Shown: positions 39,562-50,595 of the stretch, piece by piece
Numbering within the stretch: the stretch's first letter is position 1
Layout of the letters: each line of letters starts with the position of its first letter
NCBI RefSeq assembly: GCF_003992595.1
Contig: NZ_RZNA01000045.1
Span: 40,314 to 104,313, forward strand
DNA: 64,000 bases
DNA from: Flagellimonas oceanensis
GTDB lineage: Bacteria > Bacteroidota > Bacteroidia > Flavobacteriales > Flavobacteriaceae
Direction: 5' to 3'
The notes under the pieces: generated by a model
Seen by the model: the letters and a program-made list of their open reading frames with translations, nothing else
The model's database searches: none
Told to the model about the DNA's origin: nothing
Made by a program: the position numbers and the translations under genes

Positions 39562-41286
39562 ATGAAAAAGGAAAACATCATATACATTGGGATAGCCGTT
39601 GTGGTTGGATTGTTGGTGGGGTATCTCATATTTGGGGGCAATGCTGAAACTACTTCAATGAATGAACCTGACCACACCGCTGAATCAACTTCGGGGGAAA
39701 TGTGGACTTGTTCCATGCACCCGCAGATCATGAAGCAAGAGCCAGGCTCATGCCCGATCTGCGGAATGGATTTGATTCCTGCTGATAATGCAGGCGAGGG
39801 GCTTATGGCCAATCAAATTAAAATGACGGAGAATGCCATGATTTTGGCAGGGGTGGAGACGGTTCGAGTTGGCGCAGCTAAGGATGGGGAAGAAAACATA
39901 AAGGTTTCCGGCAAAGTTGTTGTCAATCAGGAATCGGATGCGGTGCAATCTGCCTACTTTGATGGGCGAATAGAAAACATCTTTGTCAATTTTGAGGGAG
40001 AAGAAGTCCGAAAAGGTCAAAAGTTGGCCACGATTTATGCGCCAGCCTTGGTTTCCGCCCAGCAAGAATTATTGACAGCTGCCACTTTAAAGGAATCCCA
40101 ACCGGAATTGTACAAAGCGGTCCGGAACAAATTAAAGCTTTGGAAATTGTCCGAAGCACAGATTAATCAAATCGAAAGCTCTGGACAGGTACAGGAAAAC
40201 TTTCCAGTATATGCCAATGTAGGCGGAGTGGTTTCAGAAATTAAGGTGGAAGAAGGTGATTATATCAAGACAGGCTCGCCTTTGGTGAAAGTGGCCGACT
40301 TGAATTCCGTTTGGGCCATTTTTGATACTTATGAAAACCAGTTGAGTTTGTTTGAAGAAGGTCAGACGTTGCATGTAACGACAACATCATATCCCAATGA
40401 AACATTCCCTGCCAAAGTCTCTTTTGTAGCTCCAACATTGAACAAGAATACAAGAACATTGGAGGTGCGTGCAGAACTTGACAATACAAGAGGGATGCTC
40501 AAGCCAGGTATGTTTGTGCAAGCCGAAGTTGAGGTGCGGGACGATCAGGAAGATGGGGTGTTGACCATTCCTGAAAGTGCTGTTTTGTGGACAGGAAAAC
40601 GGTCTTTGGTCTATGTACAGCCTAATCCAGATAATTCCATTTTTGAAATGCGAGAAGTACAGTTGGGTAACTTACGAAATGGGGATTATGTGGTCAATTC
40701 AGGTTTGGAATCTGGGGATTTAGTCGTGGCCAAAGGTACTTTTACGGTGGATGCAGCAGCGCAATTACAAGGAAAAAGATCCATGATGAATCAAGATGGG
40801 GAAACCATGCAAATGGGTAATGGAGCTCATTCTAGCATGTCAATGGCGTTTTCCCAAGAAGCACAAGGTAAGTTTGGGGATTTGTTAAAGGTTTATTTGG
40901 ATTTAAAGGATGCTCTAGTTGCTTCGAATCAGGAACAAACGCAAACATGGGCACAAAAAGGAGCTGGAATGGCTTCAGAAATCAGCAATATGCAAATGGA
41001 TGACATGGGAAAGACCCATATGTCCAAATTAGCGGAACAATTCAGGGATATGGCTTCAAAAAATAAACTGGAGAATCAACGAGATGTTTTTGTCCGCCTT
41101 TCCCAAAATATGATTCAAATAGGGCAGCAAATGCAAAATTTAGATACAAAGCTTTATGTGCAACGTTGTCCGATGGCCAATAATGATAAGGGGGCTGATT
41201 GGCTCAGTCTGGAGGAAGAAATCCGGAATCCCTACTATGGTGATGCCATGCTCACTTGTGGCAGTGTAGTGGGAACCATCGACTAG
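39562..41286 (+). CDS. CusB-like RND periplasmic adaptor with HMBD motif and DUF3347-like C-terminus
   Basis: 'WTCSMHPQIMKQEPGSCPICGMDLIP'; 'VFVNFEGEEVRKGQKLATIYAPALVSAQQELL' type MFP fold; C-terminal 'YVQRCPMANNDKGADWLSLEEEIRNPYYGDAMLTCGSV'. Confidence 0.94.
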   Translation: MKKENIIYIGIAVVVGLLVGYLIFGGNAETTSMNEPDHTAESTSGEMWTCSMHPQIMKQEPGSCPICGMDLIPADNAGEGLMANQIKMTENAMILAGVETVRVGAAKDGEENIKVSGKVVVNQESDAVQSAYFDGRIENIFVNFEGEEVRKGQKLATIYAPALVSAQQELLTAATLKESQPELYKAVRNKLKLWKLSEAQINQIESSGQVQENFPVYANVGGVVSEIKVEEGDYIKTGSPLVKVADLNSVWAIFDTYENQLSLFEEGQTLHVTTTSYPNETFPAKVSFVAPTLNKNTRTLEVRAELDNTRGMLKPGMFVQAEVEVRDDQEDGVLTIPESAVLWTGKRSLVYVQPNPDNSIFEMREVQLGNLRNGDYVVNSGLESGDLVVAKGTFTVDAAAQLQGKRSMMNQDGETMQMGNGAHSSMSMAFSQEAQGKFGDLLKVYLDLKDALVASNQEQTQTWAQKGAGMASEISNMQMDDMGKTHMSKLAEQFRDMASKNKLENQRDVFVRLSQNMIQIGQQMQNLDTKLYVQRCPMANNDKGADWLSLEEEIRNPYYGDAMLTCGSVVGTID

Positions 41287-41366
41287 TTTTAGTTAATATT
41301 TAGCCAAATAAATGATACGGATTCATTTCTGAAATACATTTACTTCAGTTTTTAAATTATTGACTG

Positions 41367-41462
41367 ATGAAACAAGCAAAGTCAAACGGAAAGTCATCTC
41401 CTGCAAAAGCTGTGAAGCCTGTTGCCAAGAAGACTGCCCAAGCTACTGGTAAGAAGAAGTAA
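41367..41462 (+). CDS. putative 31-aa Lys/Ala-rich basic peptide
   Basis: ATG AAA CAA ... TAA gives MKQAKSNGKSSPAKAVKPVAKKTAQATGKKK. Not in the ORF track (below its length cutoff). Confidence 0.5.
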   Translation: MKQAKSNGKSSPAKAVKPVAKKTAQATGKKK

Positions 41463-41511
41463 CTTGTGGTTTTTGGTTCTCTGCAGAACCGTACAACTTA
41501 AGAGAAAAGAA

Positions 41512-41537
41512 AACGCCCCGATTTGCATCGGGGCGTT
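41512..41537. terminator. bidirectional intrinsic terminator
   Basis: aacgccccgatttgcatcggggcgtt, 11-bp perfect stem, between the convergent small ORF/cusB-like gene and groL. Confidence 0.85.
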
Positions 41538-41566
41538 CCTATTTTTAATCCGAATAAGATTGTTGA

Positions 41567-43207
<1,641 letters not shown>

Positions 43208-43222
43208 CTAGTTGATTTTTAG

Positions 43223-43501
43223 TTATACAATTGCCAAAATATCGCTTTCGCGCATCATCAAATAGTCGGTGCCATCGAACTTTAGTTCGGTGCCGGCATA
43301 TTTTCCATAAAGAACGGTATCACCGACTTTAACGGTGACCTTTTCGTCCTTGGTTCCAGGTCCAACAGCCACAACAGTTCCCTTTTGTGGTTTTTCTTTT
43401 GCGTTGTCCGGAATGATGATACCGGAGGCAGTTTTGGTCTCGGCCTGTAGAGGCTCAATCAAAACCCTGTCTGCCAATGGTTTGATATTTACTTTAGCCA
43501 T
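43223..43501 (-). CDS. groES: co-chaperonin GroES
   Basis: '[42 protein letters not shown]'. Confidence 0.99.
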   Translation of the reverse strand: MAKVNIKPLADRVLIEPLQAETKTASGIIIPDNAKEKPQKGTVVAVGPGTKDEKVTVKVGDTVLYGKYAGTELKFDGTDYLMMRESDILAIV

Positions 43502-43591
43502 ATTTTTAATTTTTAGGTGTTTGTTTTAAAAATTCTTGAATCTAAAAGGCAGAAATTGTGCCATTGCACAAAAACTGACATTCTGGAAAAC

Positions 43592-43627
43592 AAAAATGCC
43601 AGCTTGTCATTTCAAGCTGGCATTTTT
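43592..43627 (-). terminator. intrinsic terminator after secG
   Basis: aaaaatgccagcttgtcatttcaagctggcattttt. Confidence 0.85.
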
Positions 43628-43647
43628 CTATGCTTTGTCACTTTTTA

Positions 43648-44010
43648 TTATCCAATAGTGTCTACTGGACTTGTAGTGTCGGCTGGTGGAAGTTGTTCTG
43701 GTACTTCCTCAGGAACCGTTTCCGGTATTTCCGTATCGTCACCTTGAAGTAGTTTGGAATCTGCTTGGCTATAGTTTCCTTTTAAGGAAACATTGGAAAG
43801 CAATATCAAAACAATCAATAGGGTGGCAAGGGTCCAGGTACTCTTATCCAAGAAGTCCCCTGTTTTCTTTACGCCACCAACAACTTGGTTGCCACTTCCT
43901 CCGAAGGATGAGGACAAACCACCTCCTTTTGGGTTTTGGACCATAATGACCAAGACCAATAAAAGGCACACGATAATGATCAATACCAAAAAAATTGCAA
44001 ACGTGCTCAT
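43648..44010 (-). CDS. secG: preprotein translocase subunit SecG
   Basis: 'VMVQNPKGGGLSSSFGGSGNQVVGGVKKTGDFLDKSTW'. Confidence 0.96.
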   Translation of the reverse strand: MSTFAIFLVLIIIVCLLLVLVIMVQNPKGGGLSSSFGGSGNQVVGGVKKTGDFLDKSTWTLATLLIVLILLSNVSLKGNYSQADSKLLQGDDTEIPETVPEEVPEQLPPADTTSPVDTIG

Positions 44011-44020
44011 ATCTTAAAAC

Positions 44021-44911
44021 TTAATCTTTTTCTTTCTGCAGCTTCTTCACCGCCTGAATTTGATCTGCAAAGAAACCACTTTTTTCTGGATATTTCAAAC
44101 TCAATATTTTAAACGCTTGAATGGCCTTTTTATACTTTTTCTGCTCCAGATAAACCTTGGCCAACGTCTCTGTCATCAACTCGTTTTTGTCGATTTTTGT
44201 CGACTCTTTAATATTGACTTTTGGGTTGGTTTCCTTGGGAACTATCTTGGGGTTGTTCTCGATGAACTTGTCCAACAGCTCAAACTTTTTCTTCCGTTCC
44301 AATTCTTCCATGGCATCCACTTCGGGGGTGTCTTGGGGCTCATCGGTATGGGAGGTAAGCTGAAGCCATTCGGTAAAGGAATGCTTCTCTTTTTTTGTGA
44401 AGGGAATCGGCTTGCCCAAGTTTAAATCGGAATCTGATTCTTTGATTTCTTCCGTCTCCTTTTCAACTTCTTTATTGGATGTTCGCGATTCAAAAAGTTC
44501 TGGATTGAGAATCTGTTCCGCATCGGTTAAATTCTGAGGCAATGCTGGTTCGTTGGATTCCGAGAGCATACTTGCAGCATTCGGGTTGGGCTGAATTTCT
44601 TCTGAAACGGCCTCTTGGTCTTCCAGTTTTGCCCCCCTTCCAGCAATGGCATCCGCAATATTGTTCTGTATGAATTCCTTTGATGTGATGTAATCAAAAA
44701 GAACATCCCTGTCTGCCGTATGGGCAGCGGTTACTTTTAAGGCACTGTTGTACTTATAGCTGTCCAGATTTTTAAGTCCCTTTAAATGCAAGGCGCGAGC
44801 GGCCTGAAAATAGGGGTATTCCTCAATAATGCCTTCCAGTTCCCTAGTTTGATTGGGCGATAGGATGGTATTGGAGTTTTGAAGAATATGTATAAAATCC
44901 GAAACGTTCAT
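44021..44911 (-). CDS. hypothetical protein with C-terminal TPR-like region
   Basis: 'TETLAKVYLEQKKYKKAIQAFKILSLKYPEKSGFFADQI'; between secG and lptE. Confidence 0.8.
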   Translation of the reverse strand: MNVSDFIHILQNSNTILSPNQTRELEGIIEEYPYFQAARALHLKGLKNLDSYKYNSALKVTAAHTADRDVLFDYITSKEFIQNNIADAIAGRGAKLEDQEAVSEEIQPNPNAASMLSESNEPALPQNLTDAEQILNPELFESRTSNKEVEKETEEIKESDSDLNLGKPIPFTKKEKHSFTEWLQLTSHTDEPQDTPEVDAMEELERKKKFELLDKFIENNPKIVPKETNPKVNIKESTKIDKNELMTETLAKVYLEQKKYKKAIQAFKILSLKYPEKSGFFADQIQAVKKLQKEKD

Positions 44912-44917
44912 ATACTG

Positions 44918-45448
44918 CTACCAATTTCCCAAGGAAGCATTGAAAATGTCTTGGGTAAGTCGTTCAAAAATCTCTTCATGGGCGGCTGCCTGTATCGACG
45001 GCAAGGCCGCTGCGGCATCAAAATCATAAAAGAAGGAAAATCTCCTTTCAAAATCGGCATCTTCCTTTGTTGTATTGTAGAACCGAACGTTAACGCTCAT
45101 CGTCAGTCGGTTTTGAGCTGTTCGTTGGTCAGAGGTGGCTGTCATCGGTACCACTTTGTACTCCACGATTTCTCCTTCGTACAACAAATCCCCATTGCTA
45201 CCTGTCAAGGACAAGCTGGTCAAGTTGTTGATCATGTCCTGCAGTGCCAAGGTAAAATCCCGACCCAGTCCGGGTACAATTACGGAACCGGGCGTTTGAT
45301 CGGCATAGTTCTGGAAAAAGTTGACTTGAAAACTTTCGGCGGTACCGATATCGGCACCTGAGAAGTTGTAGGCTCCACAGCTCTGTAGGAACAAAACAAG
45401 TCCAACCAACCCAACCTTTAAACCATTCTTTTTCATCATTGTTCTCAA
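44918..45448 (-). CDS. lptE: LPS assembly lipoprotein LptE
   Basis: 'LQSCGAYNFSGADIG' lipoprotein start; 'ALQDMINNLTSLSL'; operon context. Confidence 0.85.
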   Translation of the reverse strand: MRTMMKKNGLKVGLVGLVLFLQSCGAYNFSGADIGTAESFQVNFFQNYADQTPGSVIVPGLGRDFTLALQDMINNLTSLSLTGSNGDLLYEGEIVEYKVVPMTATSDQRTAQNRLTMSVNVRFYNTTKEDADFERRFSFFYDFDAAAALPSIQAAAHEEIFERLTQDIFNASLGNW

Positions 45449-45462
45449 ACTTTTACTCTTGA

Positions 45463-46743
45463 TTAAAGATCGTACTGTTTTATTTTTCTGTAGAGCGTTC
45501 TTTCCGAAATTCCGAGCTCGGCTGCTGCGGCCTTACGTTTTCCCTTATTGCGCTCTAGGGACTTTTTAATCAATTCGATTTCCTTTTCCTGTAAAGATAG
45601 GGTTTCTTCCTCTTCGATTTCCTCCGCAAAATGATATCTGTCCTCTGGTGGTTGTTGTGACGGAGCCGGTGTGGTTGGTTCCAACACGGGCTCTGGCAAA
45701 TGCAACAGTTCAGCAGGGGTCTCCTCGTGTTCTATATCTTCTTCCTGCTCTTGACTGCCATATATTTTGCGAATCAATCCCTCGTTTTCACGCTGTACCT
45801 TGTGGGAGTCGTTCTCTTTTAAGATTTCCAGAGTCAATTTTTTAAGGTCGTTCAAATCGCTCTTCATGTCGAAGAGCACTTTGTACAAGATTTCGCGCTC
45901 ATTGCTGAAATCCCCTTCTTTTTTAGCCTGTCCCACAACGGCAGGCAAGTTGGAACCGCTTGAATCGGGCAAATAACTTTTAAAGGTTGTGGCAGAAATA
46001 CTTCGTTCCTCTTCAAGTACCGAAATTTGTTCTGCGATGTTCCGTAATTGACGAATGTTTCCAGGCCAACGGTATTGCAACAATAAATTTACCGCATCAT
46101 CCTCCAAGCGGATCGTAGGCATTTTATATTTCTGTCCAAAATCCGAAGCAAATTTTCTGAACAACAAATGGATGTCTTCCCTTCTGTCGCGAAGCGGTGG
46201 CAAATTGATTTCAACCGTGCTCAACCTGTAATACAGATCCTCACGGAATTTTTCTTTTTGAATGGCCTCGAACATATTGATGTTGGTGGCGGCCACAATC
46301 CTCACATCCGTTTTTTGCACTTGGGAAGACCCTACTTTAAGAAATTCCCCATTTTCCAGTACACGTAACAAACGAACTTGGGTGGTCAACGGGAGTTCTC
46401 CGACCTCGTCCAAGAAAATGGTTCCGCCATCGGCCACTTCAAAATAACCGCTACGGGTTTGGGTGGCTCCGGTAAAGGCTCCTTTTTCGTGTCCGAAGAG
46501 TTCGCTGTCAATGGTTCCCTCGGGAATGGCACCGCAGTTTACGGCAATGTATTTGGCGTGCTTTCGGTGGGAGAGTGAGTGAATGATCTTGGGAATGGAT
46601 TCCTTTCCCACACCACTCTCTCCTGTTACCAATACAGAAATATCGGTGGGAGCGACTTGTATGGCCTTTTCTATGGCACGGTTGAGCTTGACATCGTTCC
46701 CGATGAGCTCGAACCGCTGTTTTATGGATTGTACACTTTCCAT
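45463..46743 (-). CDS. sigma-54-interacting Fis-family transcriptional regulator
   Basis: AAA+ 'VTGESGVGKE', 'GAFTGATQTRSGYFEVADGGTIFLDEVGELP', C-terminal Fis HTH 'AAAELGISERTLYRKIKQYDL'. Confidence 0.94.
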   Translation of the reverse strand: MESVQSIKQRFELIGNDVKLNRAIEKAIQVAPTDISVLVTGESGVGKESIPKIIHSLSHRKHAKYIAVNCGAIPEGTIDSELFGHEKGAFTGATQTRSGYFEVADGGTIFLDEVGELPLTTQVRLLRVLENGEFLKVGSSQVQKTDVRIVAATNINMFEAIQKEKFREDLYYRLSTVEINLPPLRDRREDIHLLFRKFASDFGQKYKMPTIRLEDDAVNLLLQYRWPGNIRQLRNIAEQISVLEEERSISATTFKSYLPDSSGSNLPAVVGQAKKEGDFSNEREILYKVLFDMKSDLNDLKKLTLEILKENDSHKVQRENEGLIRKIYGSQEQEEDIEHEETPAELLHLPEPVLEPTTPAPSQQPPEDRYHFAEEIEEEETLSLQEKEIELIKKSLERNKGKRKAAAAELGISERTLYRKIKQYDL

Positions 46744-46832
46744 ATATTTTCATTCCTGCGATGGCAGGAATTTTTTTAATTCAACATTGTACTTCAGTTG
46801 CGATTGACAGCCGAGCGTAATGCAAATGGTTA

Positions 46833-48317
46833 TTAATTGTTTTCTGAATATTCCACTGCTTCCCCGATAAGGGTTGCCGATGTACATTCATTGATTTTGA
46901 CGTTGACGAAATCGCCTACCTTGTAATTTTCCTTTGGAAATACCACAACGGTATTTTGGGAATTACGGCCCATCCAGTGAACATCCGATTTTTTGGAAGT
47001 TCCCTCGATAAGAACTTCTTCAGTCTTTCCCAAATGTTCTTGGGTACGGTAATGGCTATGCTCTTGCTGCAGTTCGATGATTTCCGTCAGGCGTCTTTTT
47101 TTGATAGCTTCAGGAATGTCATCTTCCATTTTACGCTCGGCCAATGTTCCAGGTCTTTCGGAATAAGCGAACATAAAACCGAAATCATATTTTACGTATT
47201 CCATCAAACTCAAGGTATCCTGATGGTCCTCCTCTGTTTCTGTTGGGAAGCCGGTAATCATATCTTGACTTATGGCACAATCGGGAATTATTTTTTTGAT
47301 GTTATCAATCAATTCAAAATATTCCTCACGCGTATGCAAACGATTCATTGCTTTCAGAATACGGTTGCTTCCACTCTGTACGGGCAAGTGAATGTACTTG
47401 CAGATATTTCTGTACTTGGCCATGGCCTCGATGACATCCAAGGTCATGTCCTGTGGGTTGGAGGTGGAAAAACGGATGCGCATTTTAGGTTGGGCTTGAG
47501 CCACAAGTTCCAACAATCCTGCAAAGTTTACTGAAGTGGCTTTTTGCATGTCCGTGGCCTTGTCAAAATCCTTTTTCAATCCGCCGCCATACCAAAGGTA
47601 GCTGTCCACGTTTTGGCCTAAAAGTGTAATTTCCTTGAACCCCCTTTCCCAAAGGTCGTTTACTTCTTCCAGAATGGATTGTGGGTCGCGGCTACGTTCC
47701 CTTCCTCGCGTAAAAGGAACCACGCAGAACGTGCACATGTTGTCGCATCCACGTGTAATGGAAACAAAAGCGGAGACTCCGTTGGTGTTCAAACGAACGG
47801 GAGCCACATCGCCATAGGTCTCATCTTTGGAAAGGATAACGTTTACCGCATTTCTACCTTCATCAATTTCCTGGATCAGGTTGGGGAGGTCTTTGTAAGC
47901 ATCTGGTCCCACAACCATGTCCACGATTTTCTCTTCTTCCAAGAACTTGCTCTTCAGGCGTTCGGCCATGCACCCAAGAACACCCACTTTCATGTTGGGC
48001 TTGGTTCTTTTTACCGCATTGAACTTTTCCAAACGTTTGCGAACCGTTTGCTCGGCCTTTTCACGAATGGAACAAGTGTTCACCAAAACCAAATCGGCAT
48101 CGTCCAAGTTTTGGGTGGTATTGAAACCTTCCTTGGCCAAAATGGATGCTACGATTTCGCTATCGGAAAAATTCATTTGGCAGCCATAGCTTTCTATGTA
48201 CAGCTTTCTGCCGTTCTTTTCATTGTTTTCCAGCGCCAAGGTGCTTCCCTGTTGGCTTTCGTCTATTACTTTTTCCACGCTCTTTTCCTCTATCATAAAT
48301 GTTTCAATGGGGTGCAA
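46833..48317 (-). CDS. miaB: tRNA-2-methylthio-N6-dimethylallyladenosine synthase MiaB
   Basis: '[21 protein letters not shown]', radical SAM '[24 protein letters not shown]', TRAM tail. Confidence 0.97.
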   Translation of the reverse strand: MHPIETFMIEEKSVEKVIDESQQGSTLALENNEKNGRKLYIESYGCQMNFSDSEIVASILAKEGFNTTQNLDDADLVLVNTCSIREKAEQTVRKRLEKFNAVKRTKPNMKVGVLGCMAERLKSKFLEEEKIVDMVVGPDAYKDLPNLIQEIDEGRNAVNVILSKDETYGDVAPVRLNTNGVSAFVSITRGCDNMCTFCVVPFTRGRERSRDPQSILEEVNDLWERGFKEITLLGQNVDSYLWYGGGLKKDFDKATDMQKATSVNFAGLLELVAQAQPKMRIRFSTSNPQDMTLDVIEAMAKYRNICKYIHLPVQSGSNRILKAMNRLHTREEYFELIDNIKKIIPDCAISQDMITGFPTETEEDHQDTLSLMEYVKYDFGFMFAYSERPGTLAERKMEDDIPEAIKKRRLTEIIELQQEHSHYRTQEHLGKTEEVLIEGTSKKSDVHWMGRNSQNTVVVFPKENYKVGDFVNVKINECTSATLIGEAVEYSENN

Positions 48318-48427
48318 AGATAGTGCTTATTACAATTTAGTGACAATATGGCAGTATTTTTTAATAATATATTGCGATATCCCTTGTTAGTGTTACCTTC
48401 AAGCTTAAAACATAACCAATTTAAAAG

Positions 48428-49156
48428 ATGAATTTCACAAACCTTTCCGAAAGAATCAAACAGAGTGCACCAGTAGAGTTTGGAACTGTATTCAATAATT
48501 CTGTGGAGCTCTTCAAAAAAGTATGGCTGCAAGGATTTCTTACTCTTGTATTGACCTTCGTGAGCATTTTGCCCTTTTATTTATTGATTTACCTGCCTAT
48601 GGTCGCTATGGGAATAAGTGATCCCAATGCATTTGATGAACAGGAGATGCCGCCTGCTTTTGCGGGATTGATGAGTTTAATGATGCCAATTTTTTCTGTA
48701 GGTGTGATGACAGTTGGTATTTGTTTGAACGCCGCTTTTTTGCGCATTTGTAGAAAATATGATCTCAATGAATCAGGAAAGGATGATTACTTCTATTACT
48801 TCAATAAAGAACATTTGATCAAGGCTCTGATTCTTTCCTTGATAATGACAGGTTTGTCCCTGTTGGGATTATTGACCTGTGGATTGGGAATCATTTATTT
48901 GGTGGTGCCCATGTCCCTGTTTCCTGCCTTTTTCGCCTTTGACAAGGAACTTACCGCTCTGGAAATCGTAAAAGCGGGCTTTGCGCTGGGTAATAAAAAC
49001 TGGTTGATGATATTTCTTTTGGTAATCGTAGCTGGATTAGTGTCGCAACTCGGTGTGGTCTTATGTTTGGTTGGGGTTTTATTTACCGCCATGTTCAGTA
49101 AAATCCCAATCTACTTTATATATAAGGATGCCGTGGGAATTTCCATGGATGTTTAA
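48428..49156 (+). CDS. multi-pass membrane protein, conserved hypothetical
   Basis: 242 aa with several TM helices. Confidence 0.75.
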   Translation: MNFTNLSERIKQSAPVEFGTVFNNSVELFKKVWLQGFLTLVLTFVSILPFYLLIYLPMVAMGISDPNAFDEQEMPPAFAGLMSLMMPIFSVGVMTVGICLNAAFLRICRKYDLNESGKDDYFYYFNKEHLIKALILSLIMTGLSLLGLLTCGLGIIYLVVPMSLFPAFFAFDKELTALEIVKAGFALGNKNWLMIFLLVIVAGLVSQLGVVLCLVGVLFTAMFSKIPIYFIYKDAVGISMDV

Positions 49157-49224
49157 ATTTTTATAGGTCTTGGGCGCAACGATATTCTCCTGATTGTATC
49201 TAAACAATTAAAAAGCAAACTACT

Positions 49225-50478
49225 ATGAAAACCAAGACCATTTTATTTTTATGCATTAATTTTTTGCTCATCACTTCTTGTTCCACTGATGATTCCAACG
49301 GACCATCTGAAGAGTATTTGGTAGCTCGTCCACTAACCATGAGCAGGGCGGAATTTTCCAATAGTGTGGATATAATCGCACCACGTCCCATGGATGAATC
49401 GGGCAAAGTCTATACTTATGGGGATTACATTTTCATTAACGATAAGTACCAAGGGGTTCATGTCATTGACAACAGTAATCCCAGCCAGCCGGTAAAGGTG
49501 GCTTTTATCCAAATCCCGGGGAATGTGGATATTTCGGTAAAGAATGATTATTTGTTTGCCGACAGTTTGATGGATTTGGTGGTACTGGATATTTCAGACC
49601 TTGACAATATCACCATAGTGAATCGGTTGGAGAATGTGTTGCAAAGCTACGTAGCCGCTCCTTTTGAGGCAGATGTGGTCGAATATGGCGATTATGACTA
49701 TGGCTCCAACGACATTTTGATTGGTTGGGAAGTGGTTTCCGAACGTCTAACGGAAGAGCAGTATCGAGCGCGTTTCGGGGATTACGGCATTGCCTTTGGG
49801 GAAGTGATGAATAATGCCAGTGATGGAACAGGGGAAGGAGGGTCGTTGGCAAGGTTCAAAATTGTAGAGGATTATCTCTATGCCGTGGACAGTCACAATA
49901 TCAACGTTTTCAATATATCGGATTTGGACAACCCCCAAGTTTTGGAAGATGTTTATGCAGGATTTGATATCGAAACCATTTTCAATAGAGACAACTATTT
50001 GTTCTTGGGAAGCATGAGAGGCATGTACATATATGATATTACATCCCCTGGTACGCCAACATTGGTTTCGGAATTTGAACATGGAACGGCTTGTGATCCC
50101 GTTGTGGTCGACGGCGATTATGCCTATGTGACCTTAAGGGGAGGAAATATGTGCGGTGCTACGGAAAGTGGGTTGTTCATTGTCGATATTTCTGATATAG
50201 AAAATCCTGAACTGGCCATATCCTATCCGATGGATGGACCTTATGGTTTGGGCATCAAGGATGAAAAAATATTTATCTGTGACGGGGACTCCGGTCTTAA
50301 AGTCTACGATAAAACAGATATAAACGACTTGAAAGAGTTAAATCACTTTGAAGATATTGTTACGTTTGATGTCATTCCCATGGAAAACCACTTGATCATG
50401 GTCGGCGATGAAATCCTGTACCAATATGAGTATCTCGACAACAGTATTAAGCTCATTAGTCAAATAGGGCTTGAATAA
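49225..50478 (+). CDS. LVIVD-repeat lipoprotein
   Basis: Lipoprotein signal 'LLITSCSTDD'; repeated 'GVHVIDNSNPSQPVKVAFI', 'GLFIVDISDIENPELAISY'. Confidence 0.88.
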   Translation: MKTKTILFLCINFLLITSCSTDDSNGPSEEYLVARPLTMSRAEFSNSVDIIAPRPMDESGKVYTYGDYIFINDKYQGVHVIDNSNPSQPVKVAFIQIPGNVDISVKNDYLFADSLMDLVVLDISDLDNITIVNRLENVLQSYVAAPFEADVVEYGDYDYGSNDILIGWEVVSERLTEEQYRARFGDYGIAFGEVMNNASDGTGEGGSLARFKIVEDYLYAVDSHNINVFNISDLDNPQVLEDVYAGFDIETIFNRDNYLFLGSMRGMYIYDITSPGTPTLVSEFEHGTACDPVVVDGDYAYVTLRGGNMCGATESGLFIVDISDIENPELAISYPMDGPYGLGIKDEKIFICDGDSGLKVYDKTDINDLKELNHFEDIVTFDVIPMENHLIMVGDEILYQYEYLDNSIKLISQIGLE

Positions 50479-50499
50479 TGGCATGAAAAATCAGTTTTT

Positions 50500-50529
50500 A
50501 TATCCCACTTTTAGTGGGATATTTTTTTA
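50500..50529 (+). terminator. intrinsic terminator
   Basis: atatcccacttttagtgggatattttttta. Confidence 0.8.
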
Positions 50530-50595
50530 TTGGGACGGGGGTAAAACCCTAAAATCGAAAAATTGATATACTTTTGTTATCACAAAACCCAGTGC

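Noticed and set aside
47679-48323. 214-aa plus ORF antisense to miaB
   Set aside because: Shadow of the radical SAM gene.
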